Source: Bifidobacterium gallicum DSM 20093 = LMG 11596 (GTDB lineage: Bacteria > Actinomycetota > Actinomycetes > Actinomycetales > Bifidobacteriaceae). Taken from it: 64,000 nucleotides of DNA. The DNA lies in assembly GCF_000741205.1 (NCBI RefSeq), contig NZ_JGYW01000002.1:124001-188000 (forward strand). The letters are read 5' to 3'. Of the stretch, positions 54,292 through 63,909 are shown in pieces (position 1 is the stretch's first letter; each line of letters starts with the position of its first letter). Under the pieces are notes generated by a model, which searched no databases, had not been told where the DNA came from, and saw nothing but the letters and a program-made list of their open reading frames with translations. The position numbers and the translations under genes were made by a program.

Positions 54292-57135
54292 ATGCATCTT
54301 CCCGCATCATCAGGTCTTCAAACGACCAAAGCCAAGACTTGGCGCCGTATCATGGCAGCCGCAGGCGCCTTGACCTTATGCACCTCACTGGGTGTCTCAG
54401 GTATTGGAACCAACGCGGCATTTGCCGACACCTATTCCAGTTCAGCCATTGCGATGAATGCCAATGCTGTGACCAAGGGCACCATTGCCGCCGGAGAACT
54501 GGCTGTCGTCAATTTCGCACCAGTCTGGGGAGACAAGCAAGCCAACAAAGAGCACATGCTTGAAATCATGAAACAAGCAGCCGATTGCGCAGTGAAGATG
54601 ATTGTCTTCCCCGAAATGGCATTGACCGGGTACGTCTCGTCCAGCGATCCTGAATCGCAGGCTTACCGGATGGCGGTCAGCCAGGCTGAAACTACGGCCA
54701 GCCCCATTACCCAGGAAATTGCACAGGCTGCCAAAGGATATGGCATGTGGGTGGTGTTCGGCACCTCTGAACGTATCCCGGGCGACGATGACCATGCCTA
54801 CAATTCGGCATTCGCCATTTCCCCTGAGGGCCAAGTGAGCAGCTATCAGAAAATCGCTCCGGTTGAGGGTTCATGGGCTACGCCGGGATCCACGCCAGTA
54901 ATATTGCAAACTCCGTGGGGCCTGATGGGCCTGAGCATTTGTTACGACACCTACGCCAATCCTGAGATTGAACGCTACTATGCGGCAAGCGGTGTCGGAT
55001 TGCTCGTCAACCCCACGGCCACGTCACGCAGCTACACCGATATTGACAACGATGGTGTCAAGGATGGTAAAGGTTGGGAGTGGTATTACCGCAACCGCTT
55101 GGAGTCCATCTCTTCGCGTGATGGCATGGTCATTGCGAGCGCCGATCTTGTGGGGCCTGACGGTCCGACGGCTGCTGACGGTTCACGCGCCTATGATTTC
55201 CCTGGAGGGAGCGTCATTCTTACGGGCGGCACCACCTATGCGGCAGGGTTGGCTCAGGATGGCACGATTGCCGTCGGCACAGCCGGATTGCTGACGAATG
55301 ACCGGGCGCTGCGTGTTTCTGTGCCGTCCACTACAAAAGTGGCCAACGATTTCCATCCTGATTATTACGCCAAGTGGTATGGCGAACTTGCCGACCGTCA
55401 AGAATCAGGTGAATCGTTACGATATTCATTCGGTTCTTCCGATGGCCCCACAGCAGCTGTGGCCAATGTCAGCGCGGTGTGGGCGGACAAGACAGCCAAC
55501 ACGCAGATGATGCTTGATTATGCTGATATTGCGCATGAGAAGGGTATTGATTTGCTGGTCTTCCCGGAAACCATCCTGACCGGGTACGACAGCACTGATC
55601 CCAAGGGGAGCGCTGACGCCCATTCAAGCAATGCGGAGGTCAACCGGCAGCTGGCAGCAAGCGATGATTATATGCAGGTGCTGTTGGCTGAGAAGGTTGT
55701 AGGCGCCGATGGGGATACCACGCGCGGCGAATCTGTGCAGCGTATGGCGGCGAAGGCCAAGGAACTGGGCATGTACATCGTGTTCGGCTTGGCGGAAATG
55801 CCTGAAGGCGGTCCCGTCAATGATGGCGGTACGAATAAAGTCTATAATTCCGCTGCTGTCTGTTTCCCTGACGGACACACCGAGTCGTATCAGAAGATGC
55901 ATCGTGCCGGCTCTGAAGAAACAGTATGGTCGGTGCCAGGCGACACGCCTCTCATGTTCGAGATGCCACAGTGGAAGGGCAAGGACGGTTCAGCGCTCAA
56001 GGCAGGTGTGAATATCTGCAGGGATGGTCATTTTTATCCCGAACTTGGCCGATTCTACGCAGCCAGTGGTGCTGAGTTGCTGATTCATCCCACGGCCACC
56101 ACGGGCAATGCATGGTATCGCGAATCACGCATCGGCAGCTACACGGACCGCGACAGCATGGCTGCGGTAACCGCCAATATCTGGGGTCCGGATGGATACC
56201 CGTTGGATGCTGAAGGACAACCCATCTACTCGGTGAATGATGCCGGCGAAACGGTGTCCAGCGACAAGCCAGTGGCGGGATATAGCTATGCTGGCGTGGG
56301 CCGCAATCCGTTCCATTCCACCAGCTTGGTGATTACCGCATGGAATCGTAAAGACGGTACACGATTCAATTACCTCACAGGCTCCGCTTTGGATACGAGC
56401 GACACTGGTGCCGGTGCCGACCTGGCAGCCACCCAGGATTGGACATTCGCACAAGGTGCGGTTGATTCCGACAATCTCGAATATCGTACGATGAACCTCT
56501 CTGCTGCGGGATTCGGCATTACGAACTTCCAGCCGCGCCTGTTCTCGAAGATGTACGACGCGCTCGCCCAACGCATGGTGCCAGAATATGCAGCGATGTA
56601 CACCGCGCCTTCGGCACTTGATGCTTCCGCCTTGCAACCCTCGATTGATCAGGCTGCATCTGCATTGACCAAGACCGACACATACACGGCTGAGTCGCTG
56701 GAGGTTCTCACTAGCGCATATGAGGAAGCGCTTTCCTTGCGTGACAACACCACGTTCGGCTCGCAACAACAGCCGCTGGTCACCGCTGCCGCTGAGGAAC
56801 TTGACAAAGCGCTGAGCGCTTTGCAGCTTGTTCACGCTCATGAACAGGACGCAACGGATGATGCACAGAACAATTCCGACGCATCCAGCCCCAGCGCCGG
56901 CACCGGCACCGATACCGAAAAGCAGCCATCTTCCGCGGAGTCTGCCGTTGCACCAGATACGGCTGATACGAATCAGGATGAATCTGCGACCAATGATGCG
57001 TCAGCGGATGGCGAGGACCAGGATGACAGTCCTTTGGCTTCAACGGGTTCCCCGATACTCGTCATGGCTGTACTGGCTGCGGTTGCCGCTCTGACTGCGG
57101 GTGGACTAATCCTCAAGGCAAAGCGCAGCGTATGA
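54292..57135 (+). CDS. Cell-wall-anchored protein with two nitrilase domains
   Basis: A 947-residue secreted protein. A long signal peptide (basic KTWRR, then AAAGALTLCTSLGVSGIG, cleavage near AFA) is followed by two carbon-nitrogen hydrolase domains. Both keep the Glu-Lys-Cys triad: first FPEMALTGY, YQKIAPVEG, SICYDTY; second FPETILTGYD, YQKMHRAG, NICRDGHF. A FIVAR-like three-helix segment (about 795-865), an acidic linker, the sorting-type motif LASTG, a membrane helix and a basic tail end the protein. It probably hydrolyses amides or nitriles outside the cell; substrate unknown. ATG 54292 follows AGAGG. Confidence 0.85.
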   Translation: MHLPASSGLQTTKAKTWRRIMAAAGALTLCTSLGVSGIGTNAAFADTYSSSAIAMNANAVTKGTIAAGELAVVNFAPVWGDKQANKEHMLEIMKQAADCAVKMIVFPEMALTGYVSSSDPESQAYRMAVSQAETTASPITQEIAQAAKGYGMWVVFGTSERIPGDDDHAYNSAFAISPEGQVSSYQKIAPVEGSWATPGSTPVILQTPWGLMGLSICYDTYANPEIERYYAASGVGLLVNPTATSRSYTDIDNDGVKDGKGWEWYYRNRLESISSRDGMVIASADLVGPDGPTAADGSRAYDFPGGSVILTGGTTYAAGLAQDGTIAVGTAGLLTNDRALRVSVPSTTKVANDFHPDYYAKWYGELADRQESGESLRYSFGSSDGPTAAVANVSAVWADKTANTQMMLDYADIAHEKGIDLLVFPETILTGYDSTDPKGSADAHSSNAEVNRQLAASDDYMQVLLAEKVVGADGDTTRGESVQRMAAKAKELGMYIVFGLAEMPEGGPVNDGGTNKVYNSAAVCFPDGHTESYQKMHRAGSEETVWSVPGDTPLMFEMPQWKGKDGSALKAGVNICRDGHFYPELGRFYAASGAELLIHPTATTGNAWYRESRIGSYTDRDSMAAVTANIWGPDGYPLDAEGQPIYSVNDAGETVSSDKPVAGYSYAGVGRNPFHSTSLVITAWNRKDGTRFNYLTGSALDTSDTGAGADLAATQDWTFAQGAVDSDNLEYRTMNLSAAGFGITNFQPRLFSKMYDALAQRMVPEYAAMYTAPSALDASALQPSIDQAASALTKTDTYTAESLEVLTSAYEEALSLRDNTTFGSQQQPLVTAAAEELDKALSALQLVHAHEQDATDDAQNNSDASSPSAGTGTDTEKQPSSAESAVAPDTADTNQDESATNDASADGEDQDDSPLASTGSPILVMAVLAAVAALTAGGLILKAKRSV

Positions 57136-57277
57136 TGACCACTGCCGCCACGCTTGGCAGCCCTTGAATGCAGCGCGGCCACATCATGCATGACGTGATG
57201 TGGCCGCGTTCTTCATACGGAGTACTCCTTGCGGCGAAGGCGCCATGGTACGGCATTTTCACATCAATGCCGTACCT

Positions 57278-58075
57278 TCACCCCACAAGCCACTTGGCGT
57301 TCTTAACACTGTAGAGCGGAATCAACGGGATAAGGATTGGCGTATGCGTGCTGTAATGGCGGTATGCCGGGTCCTGACCATAGTTGCGTTCCTGGCGCAG
57401 TTCCAACCGGCGAGCGCCGCCAAACATAATCCATACAATGCACACATAGCCAATGATGGCAGCAGCCCATTGCCAAAATCCGCGTAGTACGGTCACGCCG
57501 GACACGAATACACCCGTCCACGTCAATACTTCACCAAGATAATTAGGGCAACGCACGATGCGGAACACGCCCACGTCACAGAACCTGTCTGGATGATGGC
57601 GCTTGAAGCGGTTCTTCGTAAAATCGGCCACCGACTCGAGTATGATGCCGGTTCCCATAATTGCAGCACCCACAATGCCCACAGCATCCACGGGAGCATG
57701 ATTACTCAAGCGGAATAACACGGGACTCGCTTCACAAGCATACAGTGCGGCGCAAGCAATCCATGTCAGCACTTTCAGCGGTAATGCCACAGTGCGTCCA
57801 TGCTCAATCGCGGCTTGGCCCACATCACGGTAGGAAGCGCTACGGCTTTCACGCACAATCAGGTATGTGCCCAGCCGCAGGCCATACACTACCAGCAATG
57901 CCGACATCACAATAGTCAACGGATCAAGGCCGCCCCATATGCCGAACGCGACGAGCATTGTCACGCCAATGCCCGCGATGGAGAAGCCGTATCCCACAGA
58001 AATAAACCAGATATACCGGTAAAACCCAATGGCACTGATAATAAGTGCCACAATACATATCAAGAGAAATGCCAT
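57278..58075 (-). CDS. DUF1295 membrane protein (steroid reductase-like fold)
   Basis: A protein of about 265 residues with six or seven membrane segments and the DUF1295 pattern FRIVRCPNYLGEVLTWTGVF near residue 195, which is shared with isoprenylcysteine methyltransferase and 5-alpha-reductase relatives. It may be a NAD(P)H-dependent or SAM-dependent membrane enzyme acting on a lipid. The only in-frame ATG is at 58075 with no ribosome-binding site; TTG starts upstream (to 58153) would give an extra basic N-terminus. Confidence 0.75.
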   Translation of the reverse strand: MAFLLICIVALIISAIGFYRYIWFISVGYGFSIAGIGVTMLVAFGIWGGLDPLTIVMSALLVVYGLRLGTYLIVRESRSASYRDVGQAAIEHGRTVALPLKVLTWIACAALYACEASPVLFRLSNHAPVDAVGIVGAAIMGTGIILESVADFTKNRFKRHHPDRFCDVGVFRIVRCPNYLGEVLTWTGVFVSGVTVLRGFWQWAAAIIGYVCIVWIMFGGARRLELRQERNYGQDPAYRHYSTHTPILIPLIPLYSVKNAKWLVG

Positions 58076-58274
58076 GGTAAAAGTGTAAACGAAGTTCAAC
58101 TCCCTGACATCTTTCGCGAGGGTATGGTCTCGCCGTGGACGTATCACGCGCAATGCCGTTTACAGGGGGTAAAGGACAAAATGTGTGTCTCAACATGCTG
58201 CGAAGGCGTTGTATTTGCTGGCATGTCGCAGTGTTATTTTGGTCGTTCACTCCAAGAGTTTCAGTCACAACGAC

Positions 58275-58304
58275 GAAGGCGCCATCCTTGCGGATGACGC
58301 CTTC
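58275..58304 (-). terminator. tRNA-Glu 3' hairpin
   Basis: Stem GAAGGCGCCATCC/GGATGACGCCTTC (one mismatch) with a 4-nt loop, just downstream of tRNA-Glu on the minus strand. No T-run. Confidence 0.6.
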
Positions 58305-58310
58305 TGGTTG

Positions 58311-58382
58311 TACCCCCTGAGAGAGTCGAACTCTCGTTGTCAGATTGAAAGTCTGGTGTCCTAACCGTTAGACGAAGGGGGC
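58311..58382 (-). tRNA. tRNA-Glu (TTC)
   Basis: A 72-nt cloverleaf. Acceptor GCCCCCT/AGGGGGT, the TCGTCTAACGG D-arm pattern of tRNA-Glu, anticodon loop CTTTCAA (TTC), T-loop AGTTCGACT. CCA is not encoded. Confidence 0.95.
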
Positions 58383-59005
58383 CTGACAACTCGATTAATA
58401 TTACAGGAATCTCGACGTCATGCAACTTCGGCGTGTCGCGCCCATTTCTCACGATTTCACACTTCCCGTCTTGCTCCCCATCACTTCCCCGAGCCACCCC
58501 GCATCGGCAAGTATGTACCGCTTCTCCCAACCTTCCATCACCATCTCCCATCATCCTCTCTACTTCCCGCACGTAAGCCAGTTACGTTACGTGCGGGAAG
58601 TGCGGGCCCAGGACTAGGATCACGACCTTCACACCCCTACTCGTCACCACCTGCGCAGTCAACAGCATCACAGCCCAACATTCACTCGCCCGCACGTAAG
58701 CCAGTTACGTTACGTGCGGAGTTCAGGCCTAGAAAACCCTTGGTAGGCAACACAGTGATAATCATTCTCATCTTCCCGCACGTAACGCAACTGGCTTACG
58801 TGCGGCGAAGGGAGCAAAACGGGAAGGCGCATCAGCCGGGAAGGCAAGACAGGAGAGACAAGAGGACGACGGAGAGCTTGAAAAACGGAGGGTGATAGAA
58901 CGTGAACAAGAAGACGACGGGAGCCAAGGGGGCAACACAAGTAAGCGGGCGACACGGCCAAGCCAGCCGCCCATGCCGAGCAGCCTCCACCGTCACCGAC
59001 ACTCG
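58383..59005. repeat. Gap with three palindromic repeats and a Zur/Fur-like box
   Basis: Copies lie at 58566-58597, 58689-58719 and 58775-58805; the first two share one centre orientation and the third has the other. A clear 7-1-7 box TGATAATCATTCTCA lies at 58756-58770, four bases before the third copy. No gene is visible. Confidence 0.8.
58756..58770. promoter_or_regulatory. Zur/Fur-like box
   Basis: TGATAATCATTCTCA, near-perfect 7-1-7 inverted repeat between two palindromic repeat copies. Confidence 0.4.
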
Positions 59006-59896
59006 TCAGGCACGACGGTACGTGAAATCGTGAATGACGCGGCCTGCGTCGAGCCCCTTGCGCTCAAAGTTCGTCAGCACGCGGCCATCGAACCGTGGGG
59101 ACTCCATAAAATCGGCATGTGGCAGTGCAGCCGCCTCCTCGGCGTTGCCTTTGCCCACATGTTCAGTCGGCAGTGAGACAGTCAACTCACCGACGTTGTC
59201 AAAATCATCGCGGCCGTCCATGACTTCATGCACGTGCAGCGCGTAATCTTCAATATCGGTCGCAATACGCCACACACCGCCCTCACGCAGCGCGGCATGC
59301 ACGTGCGCTGCCAACTCGGGCTGCACAATGCGTCGCTTGTGATGACGCATTTTGGGCCACGGGTCGGGGAAAAACGTCCAGACTTCATCGAGCACTCCCA
59401 GCGCGCTCGCTGCAAGCAGCTCCGGAGCGTTGATTTGTGCGATCCGCAAGTTTGCGAGGTCCTGTTTGCCGGCAAGCAGCATCGTGTGCGCCACTCCCGG
59501 ATCGTAGACTTCAACGGCCAGGAAATTGCGTTCCGGATGCGCCGCCGCGGCGGCGACAATGTTCTCACCTTGTCCCGTGCCGATTTCCACAGTCAGCGAC
59601 GCGTCATTGCCATAATGCTCGCGGATGAACGCCTGGTCGATTCGCAAGGTTTCAGCAGCCGCCAACGACCCCTCACCTGCCGTCACATCAAGCAGGTAGC
59701 GTTCGGCATAACGGTCCCACGCTCGCTGCAGACGGTCATCAAGACGCGCCGACCTGCGCACGAATGACAGCACTTTGCGTCCGTGCAACGGGTTGCTTGC
59801 CTGCTGCTCAGCCTGCGTTTGTGGGGTACTTGGGACTAGAGTGGTTTGGGTATCCGCAGCCGCGACCGGCTCGGCAGTATTCTTCTGTTCCTGCAT
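59006..59896 (-). CDS. trmB: tRNA (guanine-N7-)-methyltransferase
   Basis: About 296 residues, methylating G46 of tRNA with SAM. A variable N-terminus of about 75 residues precedes the Rossmann-like domain: [12 protein letters not shown] binds [13 protein letters not shown] follows, and the family signature [17 protein letters not shown] is intact with its catalytic-region Asp and Lys/Arg residues. ATG 59896 is preferred; an ATG at 59995 would add 33 residues. It is divergent from galE. Confidence 0.93.
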   Translation of the reverse strand: MQEQKNTAEPVAAADTQTTLVPSTPQTQAEQQASNPLHGRKVLSFVRRSARLDDRLQRAWDRYAERYLLDVTAGEGSLAAAETLRIDQAFIREHYGNDASLTVEIGTGQGENIVAAAAAHPERNFLAVEVYDPGVAHTMLLAGKQDLANLRIAQINAPELLAASALGVLDEVWTFFPDPWPKMRHHKRRIVQPELAAHVHAALREGGVWRIATDIEDYALHVHEVMDGRDDFDNVGELTVSLPTEHVGKGNAEEAAALPHADFMESPRFDGRVLTNFERKGLDAGRVIHDFTYRRA

Positions 59897-60079
59897 ACCT
59901 TTATTTATAGAGGGTGCAGCCGAACTGCCGCCTTCCCCTACCGGCCTGGTGGAAGTGGATTGTTGATTTCTGTTGATACGCCGTGGGCTGCACACCTTCG
60001 TGAAGTCCCCACAGTCGCTGTCACGGAAATCAATATAACTGAAAACAACAGCAACATATGAACAAACGAAAGGTCAATC

Positions 60080-61090
60080 ATGACTGTTCTCGTCACCGGA
60101 GGCTGCGGATATATCGGAGCGCACGTGGTCCACGCACTGCATGAGAAGGGTGAGAACGTTGTTGTCGTAGATGATTTGAGCTACGGCAAGCCAACGCGTA
60201 TCGGGAATTCGCGACTGTACGGCATGGACGTGGCCGATCCGGGCGCTGCTGAACGCCTGACCCAAATCATGAAAGACGAAAACGTGGACGCCGTCATTCA
60301 CTTCGCCGCACGCAAGCAGGTTGGCGAGTCCGTCGAAAAGCCGCTGTGGTATTACCAGCAGAACATCAACGGCATGCTCAACGTACTGACGGCCATGCGC
60401 GATGCCGGCGTGAAGAAACTCGTATTCTCATCATCGGCCGCAACGTACGGCGAGCCGCCTGTTGACGTGGTTCCTGAAGACGTGGTGCCGATGCTGCCGA
60501 TCAATCCTTACGGACAGACGAAACTGTTCGGCGAATGGATGGCGCGCGCCTGTGAACAGCCGTTCGGCATCCGTTTCTGCGGACTGCGCTATTTCAACGT
60601 GGCCGGATGCGGTCCTGTGGAACTTGAGGATCCGGCGATCCTCAACCTGATCCCGATGCTGTTTGACCGCCTGAAGCAAGGCAAGGCGCCAGCCATTTTC
60701 GGCGACGACTACCCGACTCCGGACGGCACGTGCATCCGCGACTATATTCACGTGTCCGACCTTGCTGACGCGCATGTGGCGGCACTCGATTATCTTGACC
60801 GTGACGAACGCGAGTACGACGTGTTCAATGTGGGCACAGGCAAAGGCACTTCCGTACGCCAGATTGTTGATGAAGTCAAGAAGGTGACAGGGCTGCCGTT
60901 CACCGAAACGGTTATGGCACGCCGTGCAGGCGACCCGCCGCAGCTGATTGGTGACGCGACGCGCATCAACACGGTGATGGGCTGGCACGCCCAGTACGAT
61001 GTGGACGATATTGTCAAGTCGGCATGGGAAGCCTGGCAAGCGAACCCGGAACACCATATTGATGTGGCGACGTGGACGCAGGAAGACTGA
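60080..61090 (+). CDS. galE: UDP-glucose 4-epimerase
   Basis: A 336-residue short-chain dehydrogenase-like epimerase interconverting UDP-glucose and UDP-galactose. The NAD-binding motif VTGGCGYIGAHV, VIHFAARKQVGES and the catalytic Tyr/Lys in NPYGQTKLFGEWM are intact, with C-terminal segments typical of GalE. ATG 60080 follows AAAGG. Other galactose genes are not adjacent, so it may be one of several epimerases in the genome. Confidence 0.94.
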   Translation: MTVLVTGGCGYIGAHVVHALHEKGENVVVVDDLSYGKPTRIGNSRLYGMDVADPGAAERLTQIMKDENVDAVIHFAARKQVGESVEKPLWYYQQNINGMLNVLTAMRDAGVKKLVFSSSAATYGEPPVDVVPEDVVPMLPINPYGQTKLFGEWMARACEQPFGIRFCGLRYFNVAGCGPVELEDPAILNLIPMLFDRLKQGKAPAIFGDDYPTPDGTCIRDYIHVSDLADAHVAALDYLDRDEREYDVFNVGTGKGTSVRQIVDEVKKVTGLPFTETVMARRAGDPPQLIGDATRINTVMGWHAQYDVDDIVKSAWEAWQANPEHHIDVATWTQED

Positions 61091-61154
61091 GCGAGTTCTG
61101 AACGATTGCTGAAGCGGCCTTTCCAGCTATCCCGTGAGAGCGTGCAGAGCGTAG

Positions 61155-61184
61155 AATGCTTTCGAAATAAATGCTTTCGAAACA
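61155..61184. repeat. 15-bp direct repeat containing TTTCGAAA
   Basis: AATGCTTTCGAAATA and AATGCTTTCGAAACA are directly adjacent. Each contains the palindrome TTTCGAAA. They lie 65 bp after galE. Confidence 0.7.
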
Positions 61185-61221
61185 CACGAAATACACGGAT
61201 AGCGGGAGGGCCGCTTCATAT

Positions 61222-61278
61222 CAGATACGGTGTGGGGCCGGTAGCTGCGAAACAGCTACCGGCCCCACACCGTATCTG
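61222..61278. terminator. 26-bp perfect hairpin between convergent genes
   Basis: Two perfectly complementary 26-nt arms (61222-61247 and 61253-61278) enclose the loop CGAAA. It lies between galE and the convergent phosphatase gene and could end both transcripts, although no T-run follows on either side. Confidence 0.6.
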
Positions 61279-61360
61279 CGTATATGCGGACGTTTCTGCG
61301 GACGTTTATATCAGCTGTATCAGCACCGAACGAAAACCGTTGATTTGCAGGCGTCGTTCC

Positions 61361-61903
61361 CTAGTCCTGCTGCTCGAGTTGCTTCTGCACATAATCAGCG
61401 ATGAACGGGGCGACGTGCTCAATCTGGTCGATGGCCACCTCAAAATCCTTGAGACCGCCATACCAAGGATCGACCAGGTCAATGTCGCTCTCACGGCCGC
61501 TCGACACGGCGGAAGCCAAATCGGGATCAAAGCTGCGGTACATGAACACTTCATCGCGCTTGGCGGCGGGAAGCTGACGAACCAGAGCGTTCTTGTGCGA
61601 CGCGGTCATCGGCAGGAACAGATCAGTGCGCTCAATTTCATCGCGCGTGACACGATGGGCGAAATGGTGCGCGGGCAGCTCGTAACCGTGCTCACGCAGC
61701 ACCTTGACAGCGCGACGGTCGATAGGATTGCCGTACTCCTCGTCGCTAACGCCGCTTGACATCACGCGGACGCGGTCAGCCAAGCCACGGCGTTCAAATT
61801 CAGCACGCAAAATGATCTCCCCCATCGGAGACCGGCAAATGTTGCCCGTACATACGGTCATCACGGTGTAGGGATGTTGCGCGTCTTTGGTTGCGTTCGC
61901 CAC
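61361..61903 (-). CDS. Low-molecular-weight protein tyrosine phosphatase
   Basis: A protein of about 180 residues of the LMW-PTP family. The P-loop VCTGNICRSPM carries the catalytic CX5R pair, and VDPWYGG supplies the general acid Asp. Such enzymes often act on exopolysaccharide kinases or other phosphotyrosine proteins. GTG 61903 with GAGG upstream is the likely start; ATG 61927 is the alternative. It is downstream of folA on the same strand by 240 bp. Confidence 0.9.
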   Translation of the reverse strand: MANATKDAQHPYTVMTVCTGNICRSPMGEIILRAEFERRGLADRVRVMSSGVSDEEYGNPIDRRAVKVLREHGYELPAHHFAHRVTRDEIERTDLFLPMTASHKNALVRQLPAAKRDEVFMYRSFDPDLASAVSSGRESDIDLVDPWYGGLKDFEVAIDQIEHVAPFIADYVQKQLEQQD

Positions 61904-62140
61904 TGTTTCCTCATTCCTCACAGTCATAGACCAGTCATAGCCCAGTCACAGTACAGACCAAACCGGCCCATGTGCCAGTCGGCCTTCGAGACTTTCCGGC
62001 ATTCATCGATTCCACTCGCCCGCAGCATTCATCATGAACCAGGCGTATCTGCGAAACCGTATATGCAGCACGGCAGCCGGCAGATCCACGAGCAGACTCA
62101 CTGGCAGACTCACTGGCAGGCTTACTGGCAGGTAGTGGAA

Positions 62141-62827
62141 TCACTCCCCTTCTTCATCACCATCGTGGTCCGCCCGCTGGTAGGTCACGAAACGGAACCG
62201 GCCAATCGGCGAGTCGGGATTTGAAGGAGTCTTCCATCCGGATCCCTCGGCCACTTCCCACAAGCCGTCCTTGACCAATGGCGATATGGCTGGCGCATAC
62301 GTATCGGCATCCACAGGCATGTCGATCTCGGTGATACAAATTTTGGAAGCCAACGGCAGCAATTGTTCAAAAAGCTGCGCGCCGCCAATCACCCAGATTT
62401 CACTGCGGTCAAGCCCGTCGTCAGGAATCGCTTCCTGGCGGGCGATGTCGAGCGCGTCATCAATGTTGTCCACCACCACAGCGCCAGTGGCATCGAAATC
62501 CTTGCTGCGCGAGACCACAATATTGTCACGGTTCGGCAGCGGACGGTACTTGGGATTCAACGCTTCCCAAGTGCGACGTCCCATAATGATTGGATGGGAA
62601 ACAGTCAGCTCTTTGAAATGCTTGAGATCCTCAGGCAGATGCCAAGGCATGCCACCATTGAACCCGATGGCGCCGGGGCGCCCGTCGCGATCGAAGGCCT
62701 CAGCCCAGATCATATTGAGCGAGAAAGTCTTGGGGAAATCATCACCCCAATCGTCCTCCAGCTCTTCCAGCCCGGCAAATCCGGGCACGGGTTCGTGATA
62801 GCCACTGCGGCTACTGTCATGCTCCAT
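62141..62827 (-). CDS. folA: Dihydrofolate reductase
   Basis: A 228-residue DHFR reducing dihydrofolate with NADPH. An acidic N-terminal extension of about 35 residues precedes the core: NMIWAEA, GFNGGMPWHLPEDLKHFK (substrate and cofactor loop), IIMGRRTWEAL and VIGGAQLFEQLL. ATG 62827 has AAGGAG. It follows thyA on the same strand across 210 bp, the usual thymidylate-cycle pairing. Confidence 0.95.
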   Translation of the reverse strand: MEHDSSRSGYHEPVPGFAGLEELEDDWGDDFPKTFSLNMIWAEAFDRDGRPGAIGFNGGMPWHLPEDLKHFKELTVSHPIIMGRRTWEALNPKYRPLPNRDNIVVSRSKDFDATGAVVVDNIDDALDIARQEAIPDDGLDRSEIWVIGGAQLFEQLLPLASKICITEIDMPVDADTYAPAISPLVKDGLWEVAEGSGWKTPSNPDSPIGRFRFVTYQRADHDGDEEGE

Positions 62828-63039
62828 TTCGACTCCTTGCGTATGCGCCTAATCGGGTCACAGTCTATTCATGGCTCGCGACGGGTCGCAATGATTATGC
62901 ACATATGTTTCACAGGCAGCAAGAGTGCACCAACCAGTGTGGAAAGGGGGATGGCGGTTGTTTGGCGCACTACACCCCTTTCCGGTTGGGCTCTTGGCAA
63001 GTCATGTTGCCGCTGAGCCCATACCGCCACTGGCTGGCG

Positions 63040-63909
63040 TCACACGGCGATCGGCGCTTTGATTGTGGGATGGTACTGGTAATTCTGAATCGTGAAATCA
63101 TCCCAGTCATACTCGAACAGCGAGTCCGCCTTGCGAATCTCCAACTGCGGGTAAGGATACGGTTCTCGAGACAGTTGCTCCAACACCTGCTCCACATGGT
63201 TGTCGTAAATATGGCAGTCGCCGCCCGTCCATACGAACTCACCTGGCTCAAGCCCCGCCTGCTGGGCCATCATCATCGTGAGCATCGAATACGACGCGAT
63301 ATTGAACGGCACACCAAGGAACATGTCGCACGAACGCTGATACAACTGGCAACTGAGCTTGCCGTTGGCCACATAGAACTGGAACAGCGCATGGCACGGA
63401 GGCAACGCCATCTGCTCAACCTCGGCCGGGTTCCAAGCCGACACCACCATGCGGCGAGAATCAGGATTGGTGCGAATCAATTCAAGCACATTGCTGATCT
63501 GGTCAATCGTGCGATTGGGATCGTCTGCAGTTGGCGCCGGCCAGCTGCGCCACTGCACACCGTATACGGGTCCCAGATCACCGTGCTCATCGGCCCATTC
63601 ATCCCAAATATGCACATTGTGCTCCTGCAGCCAGCGCACATTACTCGAACCTTTAAGGAACCACAGCAATTCATAGGTGATGCCTTTCAGGAACACGCGT
63701 TTCGTGGTCAACAGCGGGAACCCCTGGGTCAAATCAAACCGCATCTGCTGTCCAAACAGCGAGATGGTTCCCGTTCCAGTCCGATCGGATTTGAGGTTGC
63801 CTTCCATCAAAATCTTGCGCAGCAAATCTTCATATGGCATCGGAATGTCAGTCTGAGGCCGCGCCGGCACGCGCGCACGAATGGCATCGAGTTCTTCTTG
63901 AGTCAGCAT
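63040..63909 (-). CDS. thyA: Thymidylate synthase
   Basis: A 289-residue ThyA converting dUMP to dTMP with methylene-tetrahydrofolate. [12 protein letters not shown], the catalytic Cys in [29 protein letters not shown] and [10 protein letters not shown] are all present. ATG 63909 and an in-frame TTG at 63921 are possible starts; neither has a strong ribosome-binding site within the visible sequence. Confidence 0.96.
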   Translation of the reverse strand: MLTQEELDAIRARVPARPQTDIPMPYEDLLRKILMEGNLKSDRTGTGTISLFGQQMRFDLTQGFPLLTTKRVFLKGITYELLWFLKGSSNVRWLQEHNVHIWDEWADEHGDLGPVYGVQWRSWPAPTADDPNRTIDQISNVLELIRTNPDSRRMVVSAWNPAEVEQMALPPCHALFQFYVANGKLSCQLYQRSCDMFLGVPFNIASYSMLTMMMAQQAGLEPGEFVWTGGDCHIYDNHVEQVLEQLSREPYPYPQLEIRKADSLFEYDWDDFTIQNYQYHPTIKAPIAV

